From the NCBI GenBank assembly GCA_934255515.1, contig CAKQON010000030.1, positions 1 through 18,290 of the forward strand: a DNA stretch of 18,290 nt. Direction: 5' to 3'. The notes under the pieces are model-generated. The model worked only from the letters and a program-made list of their open reading frames with translations. It ran no database searches and was not told where the DNA came from. This stretch comes from an uncultured Sutterella sp. GTDB lineage: Bacteria; Pseudomonadota; Gammaproteobacteria; Burkholderiales; Burkholderiaceae_F. Position numbers and translations under genes: made by a program. Of this stretch, positions 6,740-14,836 are shown in pieces; the first letter of the stretch is position 1, and each line of letters opens with the position of its first letter.

Positions 6740-8119
6740 TCAGGGCGCCGCGGTGCCGGACCGTTCAGCGCGGTAATACCACACACCTCTTTCCTGTGAG
6801 GGCTCCATCAGCGATTTGAGGGAAAGGCTGCGCATATCGTGCCGTGCCCCGTGAAGAATGACTTCGGCGAGGTCGACGAGAGACTCGGGCGCATTGACGG
6901 AGAACTTCCAGTCGAGATCAGCCGCTTGCTCATCGGATGCGAACGTCCCGTCCGTTGCGACGAGCGGCATTGCGCGAAGGGCGGACGGCTTCTGAGATTG
7001 AAGGGGTTCGCGGGCGGTGAGGTCGGCCGTGAACTTCGCGCCGCCTTCCTTTCCGATGGAGCGCATCGCGAATTCATCAATTCTGAGGTGCATCGGTCCC
7101 GACTCCGTAAGAAGCCTCCCGATACGGTATTCGTCAAGCGACGCGAAGAGCTCCGAAGGAACCCGGTCGGCCGTGAATCTCAGAATAAAGCCTTCTCCGG
7201 CCACATGCTTGTCGAGGCCCGGATGCGAGGAATCAACGCCGACGTCGAAGGTTCCTGCCCGCAGGTCATAGCTGCCTGAAAGACGCCCATCCTGCAGCTC
7301 GGCAGGATTTTCCTCGATCGAGGTAGTCATTGCGGTGAACTTTCCCGTGAGCGCGCCGCGCCAGTCGCCGGCAACGAAGCCGCCCTTCCGGGCCGTCCCG
7401 CGAAGCGTTCTGATGTACCAGTCGCCCGGCGTTTTTCCGGCAAGCTGGAGGCTCGCCGAGACCTTCACATTTTCTGCGCTCCCTTTAAGGATATTGGCGG
7501 CAGGATCTGTGAAGCTTCCCGAAACCTCAGGCGCTTCCATATCGGCTTTGAGGCCGTCGTTTTTCGTGAAGGCGAGTCTCAGCGCAACGGGCTTTCTCGC
7601 CGCAAGGTTCCAGGAAACGGGACCGACCCCGCGTTCGACGGCATCGAGCTGCATGTCGAAGGGCGTGGCCGTTGCAGTAATGCGAAGCTCCTGCGCGAAG
7701 ACCGCGTAGTGATAGCGGATCGCGAGCCGCGGGTGCGCGCCCGCAAGCTTCACGAGGAGCTCCGCCGTGCTCGCCGTGGAATTAAGCGGATAGATGTCGC
7801 CGTTGAGCCCGAAGGGACCGAAATGCGCCACGACGTCGAAGTCGAGCGTCAGGGGCGCCGCTGAGGAATCCGACGAAAAGACGCTCGAGGCGACGATGAC
7901 GTGAAGGCGGTCGCGCCTTACGAAGAGGCTCTCCTCCACCGGCGTAGACGTTATCAGCACCTCGGGCGGGAGGTCGTCCCCTTCAACGATTCGATTAATG
8001 AATTCCGCCTGCACGGACCGCTGCCAGCAGACGAAGCCTGCCTCAGCCGCCAGCGCTGCCACGAGGACAACCAGAACGGCACCGGAGTGCGCCCGAATGA
8101 ATCCATAGAGCCGATGCAT
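6740..8119 (-). CDS. Membrane-anchored envelope protein, DUF945/YdgA-like (uncertain)
   Basis: I do not firmly recognise this protein. It has a short basic N-terminus, one membrane helix (about residues 12-32), and then over 400 residues of soluble, beta-rich, extracytoplasmic sequence with many alternating hydrophobic strands. The segment after the helix, with the pattern VEESLFVRRDRLHVIV and later HFGPFGLNG, resembles the start of DUF945 (E. coli YdgA) proteins, where GLFSS and HGP occur at these places. The overall layout (inner membrane anchor plus large periplasmic domain) also fits. Function is unknown; YdgA-type proteins are envelope proteins of unclear role. The start at 8119 has AAGGTGG 8 nt upstream. 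An ATG at 8137 would add 6 residues but has poor spacing. It lies downstream of endA with a 178-nt gap containing a strong hairpin. Confidence 0.5.
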   Translation of the reverse strand: MHRLYGFIRAHSGAVLVVLVAALAAEAGFVCWQRSVQAEFINRIVEGDDLPPEVLITSTPVEESLFVRRDRLHVIVASSVFSSDSSAAPLTLDFDVVAHFGPFGLNGDIYPLNSTASTAELLVKLAGAHPRLAIRYHYAVFAQELRITATATPFDMQLDAVERGVGPVSWNLAARKPVALRLAFTKNDGLKADMEAPEVSGSFTDPAANILKGSAENVKVSASLQLAGKTPGDWYIRTLRGTARKGGFVAGDWRGALTGKFTAMTTSIEENPAELQDGRLSGSYDLRAGTFDVGVDSSHPGLDKHVAGEGFILRFTADRVPSELFASLDEYRIGRLLTESGPMHLRIDEFAMRSIGKEGGAKFTADLTAREPLQSQKPSALRAMPLVATDGTFASDEQAADLDWKFSVNAPESLVDLAEVILHGARHDMRSLSLKSLMEPSQERGVWYYRAERSGTAAP

Positions 8120-8211
8120 GCGAAAAGCCACCTTCATTAAGCCTCAGGCTTCGGGAAGAACATTTCGCCCGAACCCTGAAAAACGGCCTCAATCTTACGC
8201 GAGGGCCGCGC

Positions 8212-8240
8212 TCTGCGGGCGCCTCTAATGCGCCCGCAGA
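8212..8240 (-). terminator. Perfect 11-bp GC hairpin downstream of endA
   Basis: TCTGCGGGCGC (8212-8222) and GCGCCCGCAGA (8230-8240) pair completely around a 7-nt loop, about 57 nt beyond the endA stop. On the minus strand the T-rich stretch (CTTTTTCCT) lies before the stem rather than after it. It is therefore not a canonical intrinsic terminator for endA, although its place suggests a role at the end of that transcript. Confidence 0.4.
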
Positions 8241-8297
8241 AGGAAAAAGCGTTAAAAGGCGTTTCCTCAAAGGCTCAGAGCGCGCCCGGAGCATCCG

Positions 8298-9047
8298 TCA
8301 GCGGATTCCGGCCGCCCGGCAGGCGTCAGTCACGAAATGGTTTTCGTTCCCCTGAATGCGCTCGATGCGCTTCGCGCGCAGGCATTCCCACTCGTCGGGC
8401 TTGTACATGCGGTTCCAGGCTTCCATGAGCTGGCGCTGCTGATTCGAGAGCCGGTATTTCGGATAGCTCTCCGCCATGTAGAGCGTTGTGCGGGCAATGA
8501 CGCCGCGCGTATATTCCGGCGGTTCCGCGCGGTTGCCGGAAATCTTCATCGGGCAGGAACCGAAGGTGGCCGGCACGTCCGGCAGGAGCGCGTAATTGTA
8601 GTTGGAGCGGAGCGCATTCACGGCCCCGATCGCCGGATAGAGGTTGTAGAGGTCGCTCTGCATCAAGCGGTATTCGCGGCTCGCCTTTTCAGCGCACTTT
8701 CTGCCCTTGAAGTTCCGGCCCTTGTTGTCGACGCAGACGTCAGCGCCGTCGCGCCACTCGCTGAAGGCGCGCCCGAAGTTTTCCGCCGGAACCACGTGCT
8801 CCCACTCAATGCGGTGCGCGCGCTTCTCGTGCTTCGGAGTCGTGAAGCCAGGAGGAAGCGTAATGTTCTTTTTGCTGTCAAAGGGTGCCTGGCAGTAGAA
8901 CGTGATGCGGTGGTCCTGATAGACCTCGCGCTCGAGCGTCTTTTTCGCCTGATTGAAGGATTCGATCTGCGTATTCCCGGCTGCGGCGGCAAGTCCCGCA
9001 GCAAAGGCGAGAAGAAGGCCGAAAGCGGTTTTCTTTAAAAGCGGCAT
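8298..9047 (-). CDS. endA: Endonuclease I (EndA/Dns family, exported DNase)
   Basis: EndA is a broad, non-specific DNA endonuclease of the beta-beta-alpha-metal type that acts in the periplasm or outside the cell. An N-terminal signal peptide covers about residues 1-23. The catalytic region is clear: RIEWEHVVPAENFG (about 79-92, catalytic His84), then SDLYNLYPAIGAVNALRSNY (about 131-150) with the metal-binding Asn. The C-terminal family pattern has RG..AR..LYM, LSNQQRQLMEAWNRMY, WEC and NHFVTDAC. Cysteines at about 52, 105, 118 and 165 and two near the C-terminus fit disulfides of an exported protein. Length (249) is normal. No strong ribosome binding site precedes the ATG at 9047. It is divergent from the MazG-like gene, with 155 bases between. 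Confidence 0.9.
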   Translation of the reverse strand: MPLLKKTAFGLLLAFAAGLAAAAGNTQIESFNQAKKTLEREVYQDHRITFYCQAPFDSKKNITLPPGFTTPKHEKRAHRIEWEHVVPAENFGRAFSEWRDGADVCVDNKGRNFKGRKCAEKASREYRLMQSDLYNLYPAIGAVNALRSNYNYALLPDVPATFGSCPMKISGNRAEPPEYTRGVIARTTLYMAESYPKYRLSNQQRQLMEAWNRMYKPDEWECLRAKRIERIQGNENHFVTDACRAAGIR

Positions 9048-9202
9048 TTGGATATCTGTCCCGGAAGCTAAACTCTTGGGGAGACGGCGGACAGAAGCCT
9101 CACGCTTCCGTCTGTTCTCCCGTTCAGGGAGCGAATATTAGAGCGCCAGCGGCGCAAAGCGCGTAACAAATTTCGAGCGGCCTTTCTTACGATCCTTCGA
9201 GC

Positions 9203-9991
9203 ATGCAGTCATCACTTCCCCACGGCATTTCCCCCGCTACGACTGAAGCGCTTCTCCGCTTTAGAGACTCCCGAGGCTGGGCGCGGCACCATAGTCCGAA
9301 AAACCTTGCGGAATCCGTCGTCATTGAAGCCGCCGAGCTTCTCGAATGCTTTCAGTGGAAGGCGCCTGAAGCCGAACTCACGCCGCGCGAAAAGGCGGCG
9401 GCCGCTTCCGAAATCGCCGACGTCGCTTCCTATCTCATCCTGATTGCCGACCGTCTCGGCGTGAACCTTGACGCGGCAATTTCAGCGAAGCTTGCCGTTC
9501 TGGAATCACGCTACCCCAGGGAGGCGCTCGGAACCGGCGGATCGATCGACGCCTATGAGGCGCTGCGGAATAAGGCCCGCCGGCGCGAAGCGCTCACTGA
9601 GGCTCCTCAAATGAAGGCACTCCTCGGGTTCCGGTCGTTTCTCGCCAAAACCCGAGCGGGCGAATGGGCGGCGGCTTCCGACAACCGGATCTATTTCGTG
9701 CGCTACGCCCGCGAAACCATCGACTTCTGGCGGAACGCGGAAGCGCTGGAGAAGAACCTCGCCGCGCACTTTGCCCCGGAAGAAATCGCAGAGGCGCTCC
9801 CCGGAGACTTCCCCGAGCGGCCGGACCGGGCTCAGCTCGAGACTCTCGGCCTTCCCGGCCTCCTTCTTTTTCTCGGCCGCCTCGCGCGCCTCGAACACAT
9901 CCGCGACGGCGTCATTCTCGCGGCGGCTGATTCGGGGGTTCTTGCGGCTGCGCTCGAGATTCTTGCCCGCAAGGCCGGCGCACCTGCGTAG
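9203..9991 (+). CDS. MazG-like nucleotide pyrophosphohydrolase with a DUF6508-like C-terminal domain
   Basis: Residues about 13-107 are an all-alpha NTP pyrophosphohydrolase of the RS21-C6/dCTPase kind, which cleaves unusual or excess dNTPs to the monophosphate and diphosphate. It shows the order FRDSRGWARHHSPKNLAESVVIEAAELLE, then SEIADVASYLILIADRLG. The magnesium ligands would be Glu42, Glu45, Glu70 and Asp73. Such proteins usually end at about 110-120 residues. Here a further 140 residues follow. Residues 137-256 resemble DUF6508, with LLGFRSFL, GEW, YFVRYA..TIDFW and a final helical part LETLGLPGLLLFLGRLARLE followed by GVILAAADSGVLAAALEIL. That assignment is by pattern only. The ATG at 9203 has only a weak ribosome binding site. 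The ketosynthase gene follows after 63 nt on the same strand and may have its own promoter. Confidence 0.7.
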   Translation: MQSSLPHGISPATTEALLRFRDSRGWARHHSPKNLAESVVIEAAELLECFQWKAPEAELTPREKAAAASEIADVASYLILIADRLGVNLDAAISAKLAVLESRYPREALGTGGSIDAYEALRNKARRREALTEAPQMKALLGFRSFLAKTRAGEWAAASDNRIYFVRYARETIDFWRNAEALEKNLAAHFAPEEIAEALPGDFPERPDRAQLETLGLPGLLLFLGRLARLEHIRDGVILAAADSGVLAAALEILARKAGAPA

Positions 9992-10018
9992 CAACGAGGC
10001 ATCCGATCCGTCGCTTTC

Positions 10019-10024
10019 TATAAT
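10019..10024 (+). promoter_or_regulatory. Consensus TATAAT -10 box before the polyene-like gene block
   Basis: A perfect TATAAT lies 30 nt upstream of the first ketosynthase ATG, in the gap after the MazG-like gene. No good -35 box is found 15-19 nt further upstream and there is no extended -10 TG. If used, it would give a leader of about 25 nt without a Shine-Dalgarno sequence. It may need an activator. Confidence 0.4.
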
Positions 10025-10054
10025 TCTCTTTTCGTACGATTCTCTGCTTTCCTG

Positions 10055-11248
10055 ATGCCCATGCCTTCCGGCTCGAATCCGACCATACTGATTCCCGCTT
10101 CGACGATGCTCTCCGTCCTCGGCGACGATCCCGAGAAGTTCCTCGATCGCCTCGCATCGCCCAAACCTTTCCCTGAAGCGCCGGAGGGCTGCGCGCCCGA
10201 AGCGGTTCTTCAGAAAGGCCGCCGCATTGCCCGGCACCTCGGCATTGAGGAAGAAGAGGAATCCCGGGAACTCCTTCTCGCACTTGCCCTCACGGCGCCG
10301 CTTTTCGAACGCGCGCGTTCCGCCGGGGTCGACCTTTCCGGGATCGGCTTCATCTTCGGCGCCACCACGGCGGGGACGCCCGAGTCCGCGGAACGCATCC
10401 GGGAAAACGAAGCTTCCCCCCTGAAGCGCTGGCGCATGACGGAAATCGGCCGCACGGCGCCCGTGATCGCCCGCGCGTTCGGCATTGCCGGCCCGGTCTT
10501 TACCGTTTCAACGGCCTGCACTGCAGGCGCCAAAGCCATTGCGGAGGGCGCGAGGATGCTCGCGCGCGGCCGCGTGAAGACGGTGATCGCAGGGGGCCTC
10601 GACGTGCTCTCGCCCATGACCCTGGCGGGCTTCTCCGCGCTAGGCGCGCGAAGCCCGGAACGCGCGAAGCCCTTCCGCAGCGACCGCACGGGCCTTCACC
10701 TCGCGGAAGGCGGCGGCTTCCTCCTCATGACGACCGAGGCAAAGAAGTTCCCCGATGCTTCCGTGATGCTTCGCGGCTTCGGCGAATCCTCGGACGCGCA
10801 CCACATCTGCGCCCCGGACCCGACGGGCGACGGCGCGAAGCGCGCGATCCTGGAAACCCTCTGCGGTCTTGCACCCTCAGAAACTGGCTTTGCGCTCCTT
10901 CACGGGACGGCGACGGAGCAGAACGACGCCATGGAAGCGCGCGTGATGGCGGAGCTCCTCCCCGGCGTTCCGGCAGCGTCCCTCAAGCGCGCCGTCGGGC
11001 ACCAGCTCGCGGGCGCGGGCGCCATGAATGCGGCAGCTGCCTGCGCGCTCCTTGAAAAAGGCGGAAAGCTCCCCTTCAATTTCTTTGCGGGCGAGCGCGA
11101 ATTCGCCGACGGGAAGATGCCGGAAGCGTTCCTCCGATCGCTCACGGGTGCCGACAACCCCCGCGAACTCGCCGTTCCCCGGATCCTCGTCTCCGCCTTT
11201 GCCTTCGGCGGCAGCAACGCCGCACTCCTTTTTGAAAAATGCCAGTGA
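10055..11248 (+). CDS. Beta-ketoacyl-ACP synthase, ApeO-like (aryl polyene type)
   Basis: It is a FabF-type ketosynthase that would condense malonyl-ACP with a growing acyl-ACP chain in the cytoplasm. The thiolase-fold active site is complete: Cys155 in VSTACTAGAKA, His283 in LLHGTATEQND, Lys311 and His316 in LKRAVGHQLAGAGA. The C-terminal family motif AFAFGGSNAALLF is present. Its 397 residues and divergent N-terminal half set it apart from housekeeping FabF. First place in a ketosynthase-dehydratase-reductase-ketosynthase run matches apeO of APE clusters. Some APE ketosynthases work as a pair with a chain-length factor that lacks the active cysteine; no such partner is in the window. ATGs at 10055 and 10061 are possible starts, and neither has a Shine-Dalgarno sequence. 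Its end overlaps the dehydratase gene by 10 bases. Confidence 0.82.
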   Translation: MPMPSGSNPTILIPASTMLSVLGDDPEKFLDRLASPKPFPEAPEGCAPEAVLQKGRRIARHLGIEEEEESRELLLALALTAPLFERARSAGVDLSGIGFIFGATTAGTPESAERIRENEASPLKRWRMTEIGRTAPVIARAFGIAGPVFTVSTACTAGAKAIAEGARMLARGRVKTVIAGGLDVLSPMTLAGFSALGARSPERAKPFRSDRTGLHLAEGGGFLLMTTEAKKFPDASVMLRGFGESSDAHHICAPDPTGDGAKRAILETLCGLAPSETGFALLHGTATEQNDAMEARVMAELLPGVPAASLKRAVGHQLAGAGAMNAAAACALLEKGGKLPFNFFAGEREFADGKMPEAFLRSLTGADNPRELAVPRILVSAFAFGGSNAALLFEKCQ

Positions 11249-11742
11249 CCGATACCCGAACTGATGCCCGATTCTCCTACCCGGCGCCTGCAGGCGACTT
11301 TATTGCCCAGGAGCCCCCGATGCGCTTCATTGATGAGGTGCTCTCGGCGGACGACCAGGGCGCCAGGTCCCGCACGGTTGTGCGTTCCGACACCATTGCG
11401 GTCGACGACGAGGGGCGCTTTCCGGCCCTTGCGCTCATTGAAGTCATGGCCCAAACCATCGGCATCTACGCCGGCCGCATCGAGCGCTTGAACGGCAGGG
11501 ACATCGGCGCTGGGCTTCTTCTCGGCACCCGCAGAATGGAGTTCGACCGCCCCTCTTTTCTCCCGGGCGACGTGCTCCTCTGCAGCGTGGTGAAGAGCTT
11601 CGAGAGCGACGAGGGTCTCTGGCAGTTCGACTGCCGCGTGACGGTCTTCCCCCAGGGCGACGAATCGCGGGAGGAGCCGGCCGGCCGGGCGCTCCTCAAC
11701 GTCTTCAATCCTCCGGAAGGCTATTTCGACCACCTTAAATAG
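11239..11742 (+). CDS. Hotdog-fold 3-hydroxyacyl-ACP dehydratase subunit, ApeP-like
   Basis: The protein (167 residues) has the FabA/FabZ-related hotdog pattern of ApeP proteins: PPMRFIDEVL near residue 26-35, then EGRFPALALIEVMAQTIGIYAG (about 58-79) with the conserved Glu68 and Gln72, and later RPSFLPGDVLL. The GHFPG loop that holds the catalytic histidine of FabZ is absent. The only histidine in the whole protein is His165, two residues from the end. From knowledge of APE systems, ApeP acts with a second hotdog protein, ApeI. I infer that this subunit contributes the Glu side of a shared active site and needs a partner encoded elsewhere. The ATG lies inside the end of the ketosynthase gene (ATGCCAGTGA), pointing to translational coupling. 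Confidence 0.75.
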   Translation: MPVTDTRTDARFSYPAPAGDFIAQEPPMRFIDEVLSADDQGARSRTVVRSDTIAVDDEGRFPALALIEVMAQTIGIYAGRIERLNGRDIGAGLLLGTRRMEFDRPSFLPGDVLLCSVVKSFESDEGLWQFDCRVTVFPQGDESREEPAGRALLNVFNPPEGYFDHLK

Positions 11743-11829
11743 AGAATCCGGAGCCCGGGATTCCCTGCGCGGAGGCGCGCTCCCGAAATAGAATTTTCAC
11801 CTTCACTCCTTTTTTCAGATTCCTGCACT

Positions 11830-12618
11830 ATGTCTCCTTCTTCCCCGGCAGCCGCAACCGGCGTGATCCGCCAGAGGAAAGCTGAAGCTGAAGCCGGCCC
11901 GCGCCGCGTTCTGATCACCGGCGCCACGCGCGGCATCGGACGCGCCATGGCGCTTCGCATCGCGCGCGAGGGCTATGAAGTCGTGATTACCGGGAGAAAG
12001 CCCTCGCCCCAGGCTGACGAGGTGCTCAATGCCCTGAAAGAGCTGGGCGTCAGGGCCCATGCGATCTTCTTCGACGTTACCGACCGTGCGGCGGCGCAGA
12101 CGGCGCTTGCCGGCTTCACGGCCGAAAACGGCCCCTTCTGGGGCGTGATCCTCAATGCCGGCATCAACCGCGACGGGCCGCTTGCCGGCATGAGCGAGGA
12201 AGACTGGGATCTCGTGCTCGAAACCGACCTCGGGGGCTTCTACAACGTCTTGAAGCCCCTGATTCTCCCGATGGCAAGAAGGCGTGCGGGCCGCATCATC
12301 GTGATGAGCTCGGTTTCGGGCATCACCGGCACGCGCGGCCAGACCAACTATTCCGCCGCCAAGGCGGGCCTCATCGGCGCGGCCAAGGCCCTTTCGGCCG
12401 AGCTTGCCTCACGCGGCATCACGGTCAACGTCATCGCGCCCGGCGTCATCGACACCGACATGGTGACGGCGGAGGACCGCGAGCGGATTCTTCCCTACGT
12501 CCCCATGCGGCGCCTCGGGAAGCCCGAGGAAGTCGCCGGCCTCGCCGCCTTTCTCCTTTCCGACGAAGCGGGCTACATCACCCGCGCCGTCATTCCGGTT
12601 TCGGGAGGCATTTTCTGA
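11830..12618 (+). CDS. 3-oxoacyl-ACP reductase, FabG-type SDR, ApeQ-like
   Basis: A short-chain dehydrogenase that would reduce 3-oxoacyl-ACP to 3-hydroxyacyl-ACP with NADPH. All signature elements are present: nucleotide-binding TGATRGIG (30-37), the NAG motif with Asn109, catalytic Ser161, Tyr174 and Lys178 (NYSAAKAG), then the PGVIDTDM loop and the C-terminal PVSGG. An N-terminal tail of about 24 residues precedes the Rossmann fold; FabG usually starts right at it, so translation could begin later, but no better start is visible. The ATG is preceded by a pyrimidine run (CCTTTTTTCAG) and no Shine-Dalgarno. An 87-nt gap separates it from the dehydratase gene, with a GAATCC/GGATTC hairpin (11744-11763) and a TAGAAT box (11789-11794), possibly an internal promoter. 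Its stop overlaps the next start as TGATG. Confidence 0.85.
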   Translation: MSPSSPAAATGVIRQRKAEAEAGPRRVLITGATRGIGRAMALRIAREGYEVVITGRKPSPQADEVLNALKELGVRAHAIFFDVTDRAAAQTALAGFTAENGPFWGVILNAGINRDGPLAGMSEEDWDLVLETDLGGFYNVLKPLILPMARRRAGRIIVMSSVSGITGTRGQTNYSAAKAGLIGAAKALSAELASRGITVNVIAPGVIDTDMVTAEDRERILPYVPMRRLGKPEEVAGLAAFLLSDEAGYITRAVIPVSGGIF

Positions 12619-13871
12619 TGAAGCTCCCCAGTACTCCCCGCCGCGTGGTCGTCACCGGCATGGCCGCCATCTCCCCGATCGGCTCGACCTGGGAAGAGGT
12701 GCGCGCGTCCCTCAGGGCCAACAAAAGCGGCATCCGCCACATGCCGGAATGGGAAAAGCTCGAGGACCTCAATACGCGCGTTGCCGCGCCGGCCGCGCCT
12801 TTCGAGCTCGATCCGGCAGTCTTCACGCGAAAGCGCACGCGCTCGATGGGCCGGGTCGCCCTGATGGCGGTCAAAACCGCACGCGACGCGCTCATTGATG
12901 CAGGGCTCCTCGACGACCCCGTCATCGCTTCGCCCAGGACGGGCGTCGCCTTCGGGTCCTCCGCCGGGCAGCCCGCCGCCGTCGCCGAACTTGCGCACTT
13001 GATTATGTCGTCAAGCTGCCGCGGCATCACGGCCACCACGTACGTGCGCATGATGGCGCACACGGCTCCCGTCAACATCAGCGTTTTCTTCGGCTGCAAG
13101 GGCCGGATCTGCACGACCTCCTCGGCCTGCACGTCGGGCTCCCAGGGAATCGGATCCGCCTACGAAGCCATTGCCACCGGCCGCGCGGACGTGATGATCG
13201 CGGGCGGGTGCGAAGAGCTTGACGCTACGGACGCCGCCATTTTCGACACGCTCTTTGCGACGAGCGTGCGCTGGAACGATGATCCCTCGCATACGCCGCG
13301 GCCCTTCGACCGGGACCGCGACGGCCTCGTCGTGGGCGAAGGCTCCGGAGCCCTCATTCTCGAGGAATACGAGCACGCCAAAGCGCGGGGCGCAAGGATC
13401 TACGCCGAGGTGGCGGGCTACGGCACCAATGCCGACGGCGCCCACATCACGAGCCCCGAGTCCGCCCAGATGGCCGCCGCCATGCGGCTCGCGCTTGAGG
13501 ATGTCGGAATGGAGCCCGCCGACATCGACCTCGTGAACGGTCACGGCACGGCGACCGATCGCGGCGACGTCGCGGAAAGCCATGCGACCTTTGAAGTTTT
13601 CGGCGGCAATACGCCCTACACTACCTACAAGGGACATATGGGCCACACGCTCGGCGCCTGCGGCGCGCTCGAAGCAATCTTCGCGATCCGCGGCATGCTC
13701 GAAGGCTTCGTCTCGCCGGTTCTCAACCTCGAAAATCCGGATCCCGCCTGCGCGCCGCTCGCCTATGTCCGCGACCATGTGCGCGAACTCCCGCAGCGGG
13801 CCGTGATGAGCAACAACTTTGCCTTCGGCGGCATCAATACAAGCCTCATCTTCCGCAGGCTCGGGGACTGA
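12618..13871 (+). CDS. Beta-ketoacyl-ACP synthase II-type, ApeR-like
   Basis: The second ketosynthase of the block (417 residues) is closer to classical FabF in length and layout. Its active site is intact: Cys171 in SSACTSGSQGIG, His309 in VNGHGTATDRGD, Lys338 and His343 in YKGHMGHTLGACGA. The FDRDRDGLVVGEGSG and NNFAFGGINTSL motifs are also typical. It starts with RRVVVTGMAAISPIGSTW, as expected for the family. The ATG shares one base with the reductase stop, and GGGAGG lies 9 nt upstream within the reductase gene, the best ribosome binding site in this operon. In APE systems this position is ApeR, a stand-alone ketosynthase thought to act in early or starter elongation; that role is inferred here. 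Confidence 0.85.
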   Translation: MKLPSTPRRVVVTGMAAISPIGSTWEEVRASLRANKSGIRHMPEWEKLEDLNTRVAAPAAPFELDPAVFTRKRTRSMGRVALMAVKTARDALIDAGLLDDPVIASPRTGVAFGSSAGQPAAVAELAHLIMSSSCRGITATTYVRMMAHTAPVNISVFFGCKGRICTTSSACTSGSQGIGSAYEAIATGRADVMIAGGCEELDATDAAIFDTLFATSVRWNDDPSHTPRPFDRDRDGLVVGEGSGALILEEYEHAKARGARIYAEVAGYGTNADGAHITSPESAQMAAAMRLALEDVGMEPADIDLVNGHGTATDRGDVAESHATFEVFGGNTPYTTYKGHMGHTLGACGALEAIFAIRGMLEGFVSPVLNLENPDPACAPLAYVRDHVRELPQRAVMSNNFAFGGINTSLIFRRLGD

Positions 13872-13877
13872 CTCGTC

Positions 13878-14816
13878 ATGCCAACGCCAATCGACCTCAG
13901 CGGCCTCAGATTTCTGAAGCCGGCAGCCTTTTCCGACGGCGACCGTTCAAGGGCGGTTCTCGTCGACCTTTTCGCCCCCGACTTCGACGACCCCGAGGAG
14001 CTTCTTGCCGACATCGACGACGAAGCCTGGGAGCCCGAACCCCCGGAAGGGGGCGTCGTTCTCGTGACGAAGCTCCCGGAGGAAATCGACCCCGCGCTTG
14101 AGGGCGAGCTCGAAGCGATGCTTCCCGCCCAGACGCGCTCGCGCCTCTCGCGCTTTCAGAATCCACGCCGCCGCCGTCAGAGCCTCTACGGAAGGCTCCT
14201 CGCGCAGCGGCTCGCCAATATTGCCTCGGAAGTGTCCTCGGGCTCCTACTTTCTGCGCGAGCAGCCCCCGGAAGGGCCGCTCCTTGCCGACTATGAGGGC
14301 CGTCCCTTCGGGCGCATTGCCATTGCGCACACGGAGGAAGGCGTGGCCGCGAGCCTCTCGCGCCGCCGCGCCGGGATCGACCTCGAGATTCTGAAGACCC
14401 ACGAACGGCTCTCCGGTCTCGCGGAATTCGCCCTCGGCGAAGACTTTGCAGACGCCATCCGGGAACTGCAGAAGGCCGACGCCCGCCGTGCCGATGAGGC
14501 CTTCCTCGCCGCCTGGGGCGCGATCGAATGCGCGCAGAAATTCAACGGCGAGGACAGGAAGTCCGCTGCCGCCTCCCCTGCGCACGAGGAGCTTCTTTCC
14601 AAATACGCCCGTCCCCCCGAGGTCGAGGTGCTCTGGAATAAGGGCCTCATCGCCCGTGATCCCGCCGGCAAGGCCGTCCCGATCGAGTTCCTCGAAACCC
14701 CTGCCGGACATCTCACGCTCCTCGGCTTCCCGGCCGGACGGTCGGTAGAGATCCTCACGCTTGCCCCTGAGGCGCTCCTCGAGGAATTCCGCTCCCACGT
14801 CCGCGCCTTTCTCTGA
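13878..14816 (+). CDS. 4'-phosphopantetheinyl transferase (Sfp-type) with acidic N-terminal extension
   Basis: It would transfer the phosphopantetheine arm from coenzyme A to acyl carrier proteins, making them active for the neighbouring synthases. Sfp-type motifs appear in order: a Q-S-L-Y-G-R-L-L helix (about 101-108), IAIAHTEEGVAAS with His151, AGIDLEI with Asp168 and Glu170 (magnesium ligands), and AAWGAIECAQKFNG with Trp213, Glu217 and Lys221. The usual Lys before the third metal ligand (WxxKE) is Ile216 here; the acidic ligand itself is kept. The first 80 or so residues are acidic and of no known fold. It begins 6 nt after the ketosynthase stop. No carrier protein gene is adjacent, so the substrate must be encoded elsewhere. 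Confidence 0.7.
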   Translation: MPTPIDLSGLRFLKPAAFSDGDRSRAVLVDLFAPDFDDPEELLADIDDEAWEPEPPEGGVVLVTKLPEEIDPALEGELEAMLPAQTRSRLSRFQNPRRRRQSLYGRLLAQRLANIASEVSSGSYFLREQPPEGPLLADYEGRPFGRIAIAHTEEGVAASLSRRRAGIDLEILKTHERLSGLAEFALGEDFADAIRELQKADARRADEAFLAAWGAIECAQKFNGEDRKSAAASPAHEELLSKYARPPEVEVLWNKGLIARDPAGKAVPIEFLETPAGHLTLLGFPAGRSVEILTLAPEALLEEFRSHVRAFL

Positions 14817-14836
14817 CTTTTCCCTGATCGATCGTC

